Shown piece by piece: positions 23,901-35,356 of a stretch of 64,000 bases of DNA. The position numbers and the translations under genes were made by a program. The stretch comes from Acorus gramineus. Taxonomy: Eukaryota > Streptophyta > Magnoliopsida > Acorales > Acoraceae. The notes below the pieces were generated by a model. The model did no database searches and was not told the DNA's origin. It was given only the letters and a program-made list of their open reading frames with translations. The stretch lies in contig JAUJYN010000027.1 of NCBI GenBank assembly GCA_030737835.1, forward strand, positions 2,233,900-2,297,899, in the 5' to 3' direction. Positions within the stretch are counted from its first letter, which is position 1. Every line of letters starts with the position of its first letter.

Positions 23901-25533
23901 TTTAGTCCTCGAAATTTAAGGAAACCCAAAGGGAAGACCGAAAGTATCATGCATAGACCTTTTGCTCCAAAGTGGTCTTTGCACCGGACTGGCGCTACCA
24001 ACACACTGCAATCAAGGGAACGGTCTTAGTGTGGAGCCTCTTCTCATGCTGGTCTCTGACCTCGATCCACTACCCCACGAACGACAAATCCACCTCCAGG
24101 ATGAGGCGATCGAATGGACTGACATGAGCAGGATCTTGGACATAACGCCCCGATCATGAGACAAGGACGACGTTGTGGGCATGAGCCAGCTGTGGGGGAA
24201 AGGCTACATGATAAGCCACCTCCCCAATCCACTCAATGATGAGAAATGGTCCCATTAAAGAGCAAACTCAGCTTGCCCCGAACGTCAAAACAAAGGGTGC
24301 CCTTTAACAAGGACACCTTCTTAAAAAAATATGGTCGCCAAAACCCAAAGATAAGCCCCTGGCGACAATGACCTGGGTAGCCCTTCTGTCGGTTCTGGGA
24401 GGTGCAGATGTACACACGAACCAACCTGGACACCGCAAGGTCAAACAACTAACTTATGGCCCCTCCAACTGGCGCTCCTCAACCGTCCCAACACAAGGGA
24501 GGTATAAAACTGCGCCTGTAGAGTGCCTTTCACAGATCCATCTGGGTGCTCGAATGGCAGTCGTCTTGCTGGCATACCCCAACAAATGGGTGGTGCCTCA
24601 CCCAACTGCCCTCATCATCGAGCACGCAGGCACTTAGCATGTCCTCCAAGGTCTGAATCGTCCTCTTTGTCTGGCTGTCCATCGAGGATGAAACGCTATA
24701 CTTAAATGGAGGCTCGCGCCAAAGCCTGCACCACAACCTCAAAGTAACCCTTGCGTCTCAACCGAAAATAGCGCCGACTGGAGTGCCATGAAGACGAACA
24801 ATCGCGAAGGTGAAAACCCACGACAAGGCGTCCAGAGACTCAATCAGTTGGATTAGGGAGGGAAGCGCGGACTTAGTCAGTCGGTCAATGATCACCTAGA
24901 CGGCGTCGTGGCCCGAACGTGACATTAACGAGTCCGCAACAACCCCTGATAACCCACTCCCACGTCCACTGAGGAATCTCGATGGACTGACGCTTTCCAC
25001 TCAATGATGATTCTTGAACTTTGCCTGAGGGCATGCCAACCTGGGGAAACAAGGTCACCCATATCACCTTTTTCATCACACCACAGCAATCTCAATGAAA
25101 ACTACCCCAAAGTAGTCCACGGAGGCCCAATAAAACTTTTGAGATCCACGAAGGCATCCAGCGCATTCGTCAACCCCGACGGTAGTACTTAAAACTCGTA
25201 GTGCCTGAACGGTCACGAAAGGCCATCTACGGGATGTCCAACTCTCGGATCTCTAACTTGTGGTACCCTTGTGCGAAGATCGATCTAACAGCAGACACTC
25301 GCTCCCAGAGCTGGTCAAATAGATCATCGATTCGCGGCAAAGGTAATTGATCTTCAACCTCCACGGGGAGATCAAAACAACACCACGAACAATTAAGTCC
25401 AGATTCTGCTCCTCGAGCATGTCTGGCGCTCATGATGACACTTACACGCTTGGTAAGTCGCTCAACCGCACTTAATCCACAAGACACGCAATAAGGGGTC
25501 GTCAAACCTTGATAATGCCTATGCGACGTCATC
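23901..25533 (-). pseudogene. Chromovirus pol remnant: RT, integrase and chromodomain-like end
   Basis: Read right to left, 25227-25533 carries the reverse transcriptase motif LPRIDDLFDQL followed by GYHKLEIRELDIP. Integrase pieces follow at 24885-25010 (IEIPQWTWEW) and 24600-24742 (TIQTLEDMLSACVLD, the region of the catalytic Glu). A chromodomain-like tail lies at about 23950-24250 (with GRYVQDPAHV). In element P the same RT and integrase motifs are about 1.8 kb apart but here only about 0.65 kb, so the rest of RT, the RNase H and the integrase N-terminus are deleted. Many stops and frameshifts are present. Confidence 0.7.
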
Positions 25534-26055
25534 TATCTGATAGGGTGGTTGAGTCCCATCACGAACGCTAGCATCGCGTCTCCTTATTCGCGACCAATGT
25601 GGGGCAAAATGCGACAGTATCCACAACTGTGCTTCACATGCCGCCAGAGATAGGTCGCTCATCTACAATCATTGGAACTCCAGCATCCTGCACTCCATGG
25701 GCAGATTCATAACAGGGAGTCCACGCTCTCGACATCATCCAGTAGCACTCTCCCGGTGTGGCCTCTACCTGGTAGCCTCCCAAGCCTACTATCTCTGCCA
25801 TATGGGCGCACCACAAGCATAGTATCTGGGAGCACCTCACAGGGCTCTGGCCTCAACTGGGCAGCTACAACGCACAATGATATATCGAAGCGACTCCAGA
25901 TGCCACTATGGAACCCTGTCCACTAGTGATCACCCACTGAGCTGCAATAGGACGCACCCAATCCCGATCGTACGCATCACCACTCGCTACAACACCTTCC
26001 AAGTGAGAGGGAAAAATCCACCATCAATTTGATGCTTCTAAGGTAGTCCTTGACT
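25534..26055. other. Unclear internal sequence of the reverse chromovirus
   Basis: No motif is recognised. The position, upstream of RT on the minus strand, would suit protease or gag, but I cannot support either. Confidence 0.35.
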
Positions 26056-26175
26056 GGGAAAAGAAACCTTGGCAGGGCACCATGAGGTCCCGATATAGGA
26101 TATCCCAACAACCAAACAAGGAACACGGTGTACCCTAGCCCGGGTCTCAACGCTAACCCTGCAAGGCCCCTTAAT
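26056..26175 (-). repeat. Isolated LTR piece of the long-LTR family
   Basis: It matches the internal LTR repeat seen twice in copy E (37204-37329, 37391-37510) and twice in copy G (46210-46340, 46395-46520), in the orientation of copy G. It is probably what is left of the 5' LTR of the reverse chromovirus. Confidence 0.65.
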
Positions 26176-26284
26176 CTTGAGTAGGAAGGCTAGAAGAAGA
26201 CATCATCCTTTAATGAGCAATACGCCACATCCTCAACACTTTAAAACTGGCGCCGCACGCGAACTCAATGGTTACCAGCTGTTC

Positions 26285-26668
26285 GCGGGACTGACGAAGT
26301 CGTTCAAGGTACAGTTTCTGTCACTGGTTATGATGCATTTGTATTATTCGGATTCTAGAGCTTCGCACTCTTTTGTATCTACCGAATTTGTAAATCGTGC
26401 AAGTCTAGTGTTGAGTCCTCTTGAGAAACTTTTTATTGTCATGACTCCTACTGGTGAATTAGTCACCATTCGATCAATCTACCAAGGTGCATGGTTCAGA
26501 TAGAAGACCAATGTTTGGTGGTGAACCTCTTGCTCTTGGAGATTCAAAAGTTTGATGTCATCCTTGGCATGGATTGGCTCTCTCCCTATCATCATAATGT
26601 GGACTGCTTTTCAAAGACCTTGTCATTCAAGATTCCGGGATTGCAGACTTTACGCTTTGTCGGCAATG
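26285..26668 (+). pseudogene. Protease region of element P
   Basis: This aspartic protease would process the Gag-Pol polyprotein. The open stretch carries DSRASHSFVST, where the usual active-site loop is DSGASHSF. The Gly after Asp-Ser is replaced by Arg, which should abolish activity. VILGMDWL, the second conserved block of the family, is present near 26565. An in-frame stop (TAG) follows the QGAWFR segment at about 26501. The coding sequence is then interrupted at 26673 by the copia element and continues after 30010. Confidence 0.8.
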
Positions 26669-26673
26669 GAGGC
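26669..26673. other. Target-site duplication of the copia element (left)
   Basis: GAGGC, repeated exactly at 30006-30010. Confidence 0.9.
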
Positions 26674-26796
26674 TGTTACAATAAGAGAGAGAGAATGAGA
26701 ATCCTTGTATTGCACTTAGGGTTCAATCCCTTTATATACAAGTACACATAGGATTACACGTGTAATACACTATGACATAACACATATAATCTAACA
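26674..26796 (-). repeat. 3' LTR of the copia element
   Basis: Starts on the minus strand with TGTTAGATTATATGTG and ends ATTGTAACA. It is nearly identical to 29883-30005 (about two differences), so the insertion is young compared with element P. Confidence 0.9.
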
Positions 26797-27108
26797 GCCC
26801 CCCTCAAACTCATGGTGGATCATACAAGGTGAGTTTGCGAATGAGAAACTGAAATTGAGGAACTGGATGTGATTTCGTAAAGAAATCAGCAAGCTGCTCT
26901 GCGGAGGAAATATGCGGAAGTGATATTGTCTCTGCAAGGAAGTACTGACGAGCGAAGTGACAATCGATCTCAATGTGTTTGTCCCTTTCATGACACCAGA
27001 TTGCTGGCTATCTGAATAGCAGACCGGTTATTACAATGAGGAGAGGAGTAGGACCAGTCATAGTGATTCCCAAGTCCACCAAAAGACGTCTAAGATGAAC
27101 AATCCCCT
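26797..27108 (-). pseudogene. Copia polypurine tract and RNase H C-terminal fragment
   Basis: Directly inside the LTR, the minus strand reads AGTTTGAGGGGGGC, the usual copia polypurine tract. Farther right the minus strand encodes the end of a copia RNase H: HIEIDCHF-type and QLADFFTKS-type blocks can be followed across frames. This part is in the orientation of the LTRs, unlike the rest of the coding region. Confidence 0.75.
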
Positions 27109-27118
27109 TGGTGGTATC

Positions 27119-27868
27119 CCGTGCCCCTGCCGCGCGCCCCTTGCCAGCTTTGCCGACGTGCCTTGCGAGCCCTCGCACGCCAGCCCTACGGACGCGCCCT
27201 GCCTGCCCTGCTGTCATGCCCCGAGCAGATGCTTGTGATCCTGAGATTATCGGGATCCTGTCCGTGCAAGCCTGCGCACGCCAGCACATTCACGTGGTTT
27301 CCCAGCGCATTCACGCGGTTTCCCAGCGCTCACGCGGTTTTGCCAACACGTCCCAGAATCCCGCGCGACAAATTACCTGGATTTCTCGGACGCACTACAG
27401 GATCTCCCTGATGCCCGCGCATATTGATCCCGGATTTCCCAGGATCATGTCCGGGATCCCTCCCCAGCACAGACTAGTTCGCCCCTGCCATCCTTGAGCC
27501 ACCTCCTGCTGCACCGCCACCACCCATCAACGCGTGCCAACACCCACCAAGGCGAGCCACCACCAACCACCGCCCGGCCACTGCTTCCGGCAGCCGCTGG
27601 CCACTGCGTTCGGCAGCCCTCGACCACCTCCGGTCGTGCTCCGATTGCCCTCAGCCAACTCGGGCAGCCCTCCGCCGCCTCCAACAGCCCTCCGGCAGCT
27701 CTCGGTCACCTCGGGCAGCACTCAGTCGATGCCGGCCATCGCCTAGGGATCTCAAAACACTAAATCAGCCCTTATTTCCTATCCAGAGGTCCGATTAAGG
27801 TGTTCTAGGGGTCCGTTTTGATTGATTTTTTGTCCCCGACATCATCGTTTTGTTTTTAAATTAAAAAA
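27119..27868 (+). other. Copia leader sequence (inverted block)
   Basis: Pro/Arg-rich open frames occur on both strands but no protein family is recognised. The position, just before the gag start at 27869, suggests the untranslated leader of the element. Confidence 0.45.
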
Positions 27869-28303
27869 ATGTCAGATATCACTTCTCCTCAGACAAGCAC
27901 CTATTCTATGGTATCTCGTCAGTCCTCTTCATCGTTCATCTATGAGGGCATCTTGGGGGCCACTCCTGCTATGAAGCACCATAGACTACGTAGACGAAGA
28001 CCTACTAAGAAGCATCATAGACCGAACAGGCGAGGACATCCTCTTCCTCCTGTTGATGCTGCGATTGCTAGTCCGCTTGGCTCCGTTCAGCCACAATTGG
28101 GTCAGCTTGATCAGATCAGTCAGTGCCTCGACCACCTGATTCTGCAGCAGTCTATTTTTGGTTCTTCCACTCCCTTTGCATTGTCTTCTACTACGGGTAC
28201 TCCTGCTTATTGGATCTTTGATTCGGGTGCCTCACATCACATGACACCTGATAGTTCTATCCTCACCTGCACCCTCCCACCTACCTTCGATTCATACTGC
28301 TAA
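27869..28303 (+). pseudogene. Copia gag start and protease (inverted block)
   Basis: The frame opens with ATG at 27869 (MSDITSPQTS). Most of gag, including the CCHC zinc knuckle, is deleted. At about 28208-28255 comes the protease active site WIFDSGASHHMT, with the intact Asp-Ser-Gly triad. The frame ends with a stop at 28301-28303 after a frameshift. It is on the strand opposite to the LTRs. Confidence 0.75.
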
Positions 28304-28439
28304 TGGCTCTCCTTTGGTCATCACGCAGTGTGGATCGATCACCACCACCTCTGACCCTACTAGCCGACTTTCCTTGCCATTTGTCTTGCATGCTCCTGAG
28401 CTTTGCATGAATCTTGTGTCTATTAGTCGATTCTGTGAT

Positions 28440-29330
28440 TCTAGATTCACTGTTACCTTTACCTCTTCTGGGTGTTTTGTGTAGGATCCACACTCAGAGC
28501 AGAGGATTGGTGTTGGTTGTAGGATTGGTGGACTATATTATGTGGAGTATCTTCATCTTTCTGTACCCGACCCCTCAGTTTTCTATGGCACTGTCACCTC
28601 TGACACTGACCTATGGCATAAACGGTTAGGTCATGTTTCTGAGTCTCGTCTTAAAAATCTTATTCAGTTTGGTGATTTAGGTCACGTTTCATTATCTCCT
28701 CTTTCTGTATGTGAGGGATGTAAACTAGCCAAACCTGTTGCTACTCCATTCCATTCTAGTAATCATCAGTCCTCTTGTCCTTTTGAGCTTGTTCATTCTG
28801 ATATTTGGGTCCTTCTCATATCATGTCAAAGAGTGGTTTTTCGTATTATATCAGTTTTATTGATGATTATTCTCGTTTTACTTGGATCTATTTATTGCAT
28901 CATTGATCTTAGGTTCCAAAGATATATGAGGTCTTTACCACTATGATTCACACCCAGTTTCAGACTCGTATCAAGACCTTTAGGTCTGATTGTGCTCGAG
29001 AATATATCTCTTCCATGATGCGTTCTCTTCTTCAATCACATGGCACTCTCTTCTAGCAATCCTGCCCTTATACTCATGAGCAGAACGGTGTTACTGAAAG
29101 AAAACATCACCATATTCTTGAGACCGCTCGTTCCCTCTTGCTTTCTTCTTCAGTCCCCAGCACATTCTGGGCTAAGGCTGCTCTTCTATCTGTTCATCTT
29201 ATCAATATCACTCCTTCCTCTGTCCTCTCTGGTATGACTCCTCATGAGCATCTTTACTCCTCCAAACCTAATTATAGCAGACTTCGCACTTTTAGATGTA
29301 CTTGTTTCGTACTTCTCCCTCCTCACTAAT
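28440..29330 (+). pseudogene. Copia integrase (inverted block)
   Basis: The GAG-pre-integrase zinc region reads DLWHKRLGHVSESRL at about 28606-28650 with CEGCKLAK after it (H-x-H and C-x-x-C pairs). The core follows with VHSDIW (first Asp, about 28793) and FRSDCAREY (second Asp, about 28985); the Glu lies in GVTERKHHHI (about 29085). The three acidic residues can all be read but in different frames, with stops near 28945 and 29055, so no intact enzyme is encoded. Confidence 0.75.
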
Positions 29331-29338
29331 GCACCAAG

Positions 29339-29875
29339 TTGGCCGCTCGGTCAGTCAAGTGTGTATTCTTGGGGAATAGTTTTGAACACAAAGGATATCG
29401 CTGCTACGATCCTGTTGGAGATCGTTTTTGGCTCGCTCGTCATGTGTCATTTGTCAAGGATGTTCCCTATTTTTCTTCTACACCTACTGCCTCCTCTTCT
29501 CCTGTGCATTCTCCTGTACAGGCATCTCCTCCTATGCCTTCTCCTGTTCAGGCCTCCCCTACTGAGTCTCTACCTCTTCTCGGGCTGTCTGTTGTGCTTG
29601 AGCGCGCTCCTAGTTCTGCTCTCCCTAAGTCTCTTCTTGCCAATCCTACTGCTAACTCTCCTAGTTCTTTGTCTCCTCCTAGATCTCCTAGAGCCAACTC
29701 CCATGGTCCTCCTAGTTCTCCTCCTATTGTGTCTCCTCTTGCTCCTCCCACAGATGACTCCACTGGTACTCCGTCTTCCATGACTGACGCACCTCCCTCT
29801 GATGTGGATCCTCGTCCCTTGCCTCGCTACCCTCAACGTGAGCACCATCCACCTGCTCGGTTCGGTTTTGACTCT
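29339..29875 (+). pseudogene. Copia integrase C-terminal linker, ending at the inversion breakpoint
   Basis: VKCVFLGNSFEHKGYRCYDP is the usual block after the integrase core. A Ser/Pro-rich linker of about 140 residues follows and ends in HHPPARFGF, the segment that normally lies just before the reverse transcriptase. Instead of RT, the sequence goes straight into the minus-strand primer site and LTR at 29870-29883. Confidence 0.75.
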
Positions 29876-29882
29876 GATACCA
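29870..29882 (-). promoter_or_regulatory. Copia primer binding site
   Basis: On the minus strand TGGTATCAGAGTC follows the LTR end directly. It matches the initiator-Met-tRNA-type site and shows that the 5' LTR is the right-hand one. Confidence 0.85.
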
Positions 29883-30005
29883 TGTTACAATAAGAGAGAG
29901 AGAATGAGAATCCTTGTATTGCATGTAGGGTTCAATCCCTTTATATACAAGTACACATAGGATTACACGTGTAATACACTATGACATAACACATATAATC
30001 TAACA
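29883..30005 (-). repeat. 5' LTR of the copia element
   Basis: Same 123-bp sequence as 26674-26796, followed by the GAGGC duplication at 30006-30010. Confidence 0.9.
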
Positions 30006-30010
30006 GAGGC

Positions 30011-31200
30011 GTAGGACCATTAGGTCCTATCTCAGCATTACAAGCACAACATCTACTGGAGAGCGGTTGCATGGGGTACATAGCATGCATTTTGGACACT
30101 AAGGCTGAAAAGGCAACTATCGAAGGGACGTCGATAGTCGCAGAATTTTTAGAAGTTTTTCCAGACGACCTACCAGGATTGCCACCCAATCATGAAATTG
30201 AATTCTCTATCAATCTAATTCCTGGTATTGAACTAATATCAAAAGTTCCTTATCGTATGGCACCAACAGAACTAGCGGAGTTGAAAACTCAGTTGGAGGA
30301 ACTACTAGAGAAAGGGTTTCCAAGGCCGAGTGTGTCCCCTTTGGGCTCGCCAGTGTCATTCGTTAGAAAGGATGGTTCATTACGACTATGCATTGACTAC
30401 CGTCAGCTGAATCAGAAGACAATCGAGAACCGGTATCCTCTTCCAAGGAAAGACGACTTGTTCAATCAACTTTGAGGAGCTATGGCCTTCTCCAAGATTG
30501 ATCTAAGGTCGGGCAATTATTAGTTGAAGATTAAGGAGGACATCCCGAAGATGGCTTTCGCACTCGTTATGGGCATTATGAATTTTTGGTCATGCCATTT
30601 GGTTTGACAAATGCCCCTCCAGCATTCATGGACATAATGAATTGGATCTTCAAGCCTTTCCTTGATGAGTTTGTTGTTGTCTTCATCAATGACATTCTAG
30701 TATACTCAAAGAACAAGGAAGAACATATTGAACATCTTTGCTTGGTGCTTCAGAAGATGAAGGAGCATCAACTCTATGTGAAGTTCAGCAAGTGCGAGTT
30801 CTAGTTGGAGAGCGTGACGTTTCTTGGTCATGTTATCTCTGAGACCGGAATTTCTATCAACCCCTTGAAGATCAAGGCTGTAATGGAGTGGAAGCAACTG
30901 ATGAATGCTACGGAGATTCAGAGTTTTCTGGGCTTAGCGGGTTACTACCGGAGGTTCGTTCAGGATTTCTCAAAGATTGCAGTTCCATTGACCCGTCTAA
31001 CCCACAAGAATGCCAAATATGTTTGGTCGGAGCAGTGCGAAAAAAGTTCCCAAGAGCTGAAGCGGAGACTTACGTCTGCTCCTATCTTGAACATTCCATC
31101 TGGTCCTGGTGGGTACGTGGTGTATTGCGATGCTTCTCATCGAGGTTTGGGTTGTGTATTGATGCAACACGGGAAAGTAGTCCCATACACATCTCGTTAG
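30011..31200 (+). pseudogene. Reverse transcriptase and start of RNase H of element P
   Basis: The RT copies element RNA to DNA. The order of blocks is normal for chromoviruses: [10 protein letters not shown] (about 30160), a [15 protein letters not shown] block (about 30370), [12 protein letters not shown] (about 30430), [10 protein letters not shown] (about 30600) and the catalytic box FINDILVYS (about 30690), then FLGHVIS and [12 protein letters not shown]. The catalytic box has Asn where the family has the first Asp of the Asp-Asp pair, so activity would be lost. In-frame stops lie at 30473, about 30522, 30802 and 31198, and a frameshift at about 30550-30585. Confidence 0.9.
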
Positions 31201-32745
31201 CTAAAAGTACATGAAGTAAATTATCCCACTCATGACTTGGAGTTGGCAACGGTTATCTTTGCATTGAAGATTTGGAGGCATTACCTTTATGGCGAAGAGT
31301 TCGAGGTCTTCACGAACCACAAGAGCCTGACATATCTTCAGTCTCAGCCAAATTTGAATAATCACCAGAGGCGATGGGTCAAATTTTTGAAGGACTACGA
31401 CTACAAAATCCAGTATCACCCCGGCAGGGCTAATGTGGTCACGGATGCACTAAGTCATCAACCTTCGGGAGTTTTGTCAAACTTGATGGTTGGCCAGTGG
31501 AAAATTTTGAGTGAAGCTACCAATCTCTTTAGTGTGATACATCCATCAGAGAAAGGTTTTATTGCGCGGCTTGTTGTTAAGCCAGATCTCAATGATGAGA
31601 TAAAGAAGGCACAAATGGTAGATGAAAAACTGAAGAAAATTTCATCTGATAAGGGACAAGGGTTGAGGTTGGACTTTGCCATTCGGGCAGATGGAGTCCT
31701 TTGTTATCGCGGCCCTGTTTATGTCCTTGTGGATGCTGAATTGAAAAGGAAGATCCTTGATGAAGCACATAAGTCTTGGTACACCATACACCCTGGAGGT
31801 ACGAAGCTGTATCAGAATCTTAAATTAAACTATTGGTGGAATGGTATGAAGAGGGACATTGCGGAGTTTGTGTCGAAATGCTTGGTGTGTCAGAAAGTTA
31901 AGGCGGAACATCGAAGTCCTGCTGGAAAACTGCAACAATTGGAAATCCCAGAGTGGAAGTGGGAGCATGTCACCATGGGCTTTGTGACTTGCCTACCAAA
32001 GTCAAAGAAAGGGCATGACGCTGTTTGGGTTGTAGTGGACCAATTGACGAAGTTCGCACATTTTCTGGTGATGCACGTAAATGATTCACTAGAAACATTA
32101 GCGAAGTTATATGTTCGAGAGATTATTCGTCTCCATGGAGCACCATTCAGCATTGTTTCGGATCGACATTCGCTTTTCATCTCATGTTTCTCGAATGTTC
32201 TTCAAACGGCATTGGGAACAAGGTTAAATTTCAGCACAGCATTTCACTCTCAGTCAGATGGGCAGCTTGAAAGGATGATCCAGATATTGGAGGACATGTT
32301 AAGGGCTTGTGTGATCGATTTTGGGGGAAGCTGGGAGGATCATTTTGCCTTGGCAGAATTTGCTTACAACAATAGTTTCCAAGTGAGCATTCAAATGTCA
32401 CCTTTCGAAGCATTGTATGGGAGGAGTTGCCGCACACCTCTATGCTGGGATGAGGTTGGCGAGAGAAGTTTAGTTGGGCCAGAGTTAGTCCAAGATACTT
32501 TTGACAAGGTGAAATTAGTTTGTGATTGGCTTCGAATAGCACAGAGTAAGCAGAAAAGCTATGCCGACAATCAGAGACGAGAGTTGGAATTTGCAGTGGG
32601 AGATCACGTGTTCTTGAAGGTATCTCCATCAAGGGGTGTGGTTCGATTCAGACAACGGGGAAAGCTGAATCCACGTTTCATCAGACCGTTTGAAGTTTTG
32701 GAGAAGGTTGGACCAGTGGCTTATCGTTTGGCATTACCGCCATAG
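31201..32745 (+). pseudogene. RNase H and integrase of element P
   Basis: One open run from 31201 (ATG at 31237) to a TAG at 32743. RNase H blocks include LELATVIFALKIWRHYLYG and FTNHKSLTYL (the family has FTDHKSL). Integrase follows: a zinc-binding region ending CLVCQKVKAEH (about 31880-31910), then the core. The first catalytic Asp is replaced by Gly (EHVTMGFVT, GGC at 31978). The second remains in SDRHSLF, although the next conserved Asp is His. The Glu remains in LERMIQILEDML. The end has the usual SPSRGVVRFRQRGKLNPRFI segment. It is long and open but should be catalytically dead. Confidence 0.9.
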
Positions 32746-32979
32746 TTGGATCGTGTGCACAATGTATTTCACATATCAATGCTAAGGAAATACTTGCATG
32801 ACCCTTCGCACTTCATCGAACCGGACTTGGTCCAAATACAAGAAGACCTATCTATTGTCAAGTAGCCGGTGAAGATCTTAGATCGAAAGGAGCAAGTCTT
32901 GCGCAACCAAACCATTCTGTTGGTCAAAGTACAATGGCAGTACCATCCGGGAGTGCCCGAGATTGAAAGGAGGAAATGA
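32746..32979 (+). pseudogene. Chromodomain-like C-terminus and polypurine tract of element P
   Basis: After the stop the frame continues with VHNVFHISMLRKY and, past another stop at 32863, VKILDRKEQVLRNQT. This is the signature tail of Tekay/Del-type chromoviruses, where a chromodomain is thought to guide insertion to heterochromatin. The last bases, AAAGGAGGAAATGA, are the polypurine tract directly before TGTAGC at 32980. Confidence 0.75.
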
Positions 32980-35223
32980 TGTAGCAACTCTGACTTTTGT
33001 GCCATAATTAACCTGCTTTTATGGTATGTTTAGTATTTCAAATTTCTAACAATTTGACATGGTTAGATTCCTCGTTTTGTTGGCTTTCCAACGCTTCTTA
33101 CGGATCGTATATCAGATGCGCATAGATCAAGTTATGGACCAGGTGTCAGACTGTATCTGATGGATCTTATAGGGGCCGTTGGGCACCAGGGCGATGGATC
33201 CTAGTGAAGCCGTCGGGAAGTTGGGCGATGGATCCTGGTAGTACCGTCGGGAGCCTGGGCGACGGATGCAATAGGAGCCGTTGATCTGGAAAATCGTATT
33301 TTCAAAAATAGGATCCATTTTTGGAAAGAACAGGTGCATCAATCGGGATTAATGCAAATCATTGGTGTCACACCCCAGGGCGGCCGTCCCCGAGACGTGG
33401 CAATAATAAAATATCAGCTATCAATACCTGAGGTCAATAAAGACTCCAACAACAACACACAAGGTGGCAAAGCAAGGATAATGATAACTGACTGAAAAAC
33501 GGAAGCATAATATATAAACAATGTCTGTAAACCAAAAACATTATTACAGACTCGAATACACAATCACTGTCCTGTGAGAGCCAAGTCTAGACCAAAGAAA
33601 ATACAACCTGTGCCACATGCATGATTTACAATATATACAATGACTCTAGGACTGCTGACAGCCTCGCACTCGCCATCCGCCAGAAGAACGCTCCACGCCC
33701 ATAAGACCACGCCACAGGAAAGCTCCAGCTCCACGCCCAACACTGCCCCTGAAAAGAAACAGTCTGTGAGGGGTGAGCTACAAGCTCAGTGAGTGGCTGG
33801 AAACCAATCACCATACAACAGTTCAATACATAAGCACTTTCCTTTCAAGGAAACATGGGTGGAAACCCATGGATAACAGGGTCACGCGGCAGCGCGACCA
33901 ACCTCACCCTCACCCTCACTCCCGGAGGGAGACTCTTGGGACTTTTGGGGAGAGACCATACCGTTGGTCGAGGAGACCCGGGATTACTGGTCTACACAAC
34001 ACTACTGGATCATCTACATCGGGATAACTGACCCACGATGTCTTTAAACATCGATACACAACCGGACCCAACAACTATGGGAACGGACGAACAACGAATG
34101 GGTCACGCGGCGATGTGTCTTCACCTCATCCTCACCCTCACCCCCTTAGAGGTGACATAGGACTTTTGGAAGAGACTTAGACTGCTCTACACCCTTGGTC
34201 CACCGGTAGCCCTTACCCCACGCAGCCTCTACCTGGTATACTCCCACGATCAGTACGCTTCCGAATGCATCGGTGGTACCTACGGATGGGAGCCCTCTGT
34301 CAGGACAGCTTTAACGCCCGGGGAGTCCCTACATCGGATCCAACGAAGGGGAGAACGATCTCACGCTCGCAATATCATTCGTTAACCCTCTCCCGGGTAG
34401 CCTCTACCTGGTATACTCCCACGATCAGTACGCTCCCGAATGCATCGGTGGTACCTACGGATGGGAGCCCTCTGTCAGGACAGCTACACCCGGGCCCCCT
34501 CAACACGGACGACATTGGGAGTAAACATTCCATGTTCGCAAAGCGAACCCAATGGAAAACAACTACTCTCGATAATCACTTATCGAGATATCGAATACTA
34601 CTGTACTCCCACACCGTTGCGTCGCTCAGACACAAAGGGGTTGCCTCTGCTCTCACATAGAAATAATCCCATAAGCTAATGAATCCTCCTGAATTCCAAA
34701 TGAGTGCATCGCTCGGATGCACGGGGCGATTGCATCGCTAGCGCACTAACTAATAAGGTACAACCCGACAGCGGGTCATACCCACGCCTATTACAGATAG
34801 GCCTAATTAGTTTTAACATGCGCATATATTTTAGAGGAGAATTTAATCTTAGTTGTGTGCATGAACCATATGCACGATCACATATCAATTAATCATAGGG
34901 ATACTCCCTAATCATATATTTACATCATAATAAATCATACAACATGCATACATGGTCATTGTTATACTTGTGTCACTTTTAGCCTGCGGGTAACCGTTGG
35001 AGCGTCCTGGCAGTTTTTAAAAATTTTTAGGGTTTTCGATCGGAACCGCTAATTTTTGGACTGTTAGCTATCGTCCTGAGCTAGAGGACTCCGATTGGAA
35101 ATCTAACTGCATATTTGGTGTCCTGGTGCCATTTTAGACCTCTCACGAAAATTTCATCGATTTCCGGTAACGTTCCCGAAATTTCGCAGTTCCGGGGCGT
35201 ATCTGGGTTTTTAAGTCGCACAC

Positions 35224-35231
35224 TATATAAA
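35224..35231 (+). promoter_or_regulatory. TATA box of LTR copy E
   Basis: TATATAAA lies about 265 bases after the LTR start. Copy G has TTTATATAAA at the equivalent place (48341-48350). U3 is therefore short (under 0.3 kb) and nearly 3.3 kb of LTR lies downstream of the promoter. Confidence 0.65.
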
Positions 35232-35356
35232 GGTGGGATCAAATTTCGAGTAGCACTATTCATCATCCCTACCAACCTTCCCCTCTCTCCTCTTCCCCAT
35301 TTTTCTCACTTTTGAGCCCCCTAACCCCTCAAAATCAAAAACCCAAAACCTAGGAA

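Larger units (their letters stand above)
16457..26175 (-). mobile_element. Reverse-oriented chromovirus remnant inserted in the P primer binding site
   Basis: On the minus strand, from right to left, there is an isolated 120-bp LTR piece (26056-26175), about 0.5 kb of unclear sequence, a reverse transcriptase piece, integrase, a chromodomain-like end, a polypurine tract and a full 3' LTR (copy B). Its gag, protease and most of the 5' LTR are gone, and so is the gag of element P next to it. A deletion across the junction is the simplest explanation. This element identifies the seven long LTRs as belonging to a Ty3/gypsy chromovirus family. Confidence 0.7.
26674..30005 (-). mobile_element. Ty1/copia retrotransposon with an internal inversion
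   Basis: Two 123-bp LTRs (26674-26796, 29883-30005) and a 5-bp duplication GAGGC define a 3332-bp element. LTR orientation, polypurine tract and primer site all say minus strand, and the RNase H piece beside the left LTR also reads minus. The middle (27119-29875), with gag start, protease and integrase, reads plus. The reverse transcriptase is missing. The inverted part is bounded by TGGTATC at 27112-27118 and its reverse complement GATACCA at 29876-29882. Autonomous copia elements are usually 4.5-5 kb. Confidence 0.85.

Noticed and set aside
27108-27763. A host gene in the Pro/Arg/Ala-rich open frames
   Set aside because: Position between the inversion breakpoint and the gag start fits the copia leader; frames are open on both strands and show no domain.
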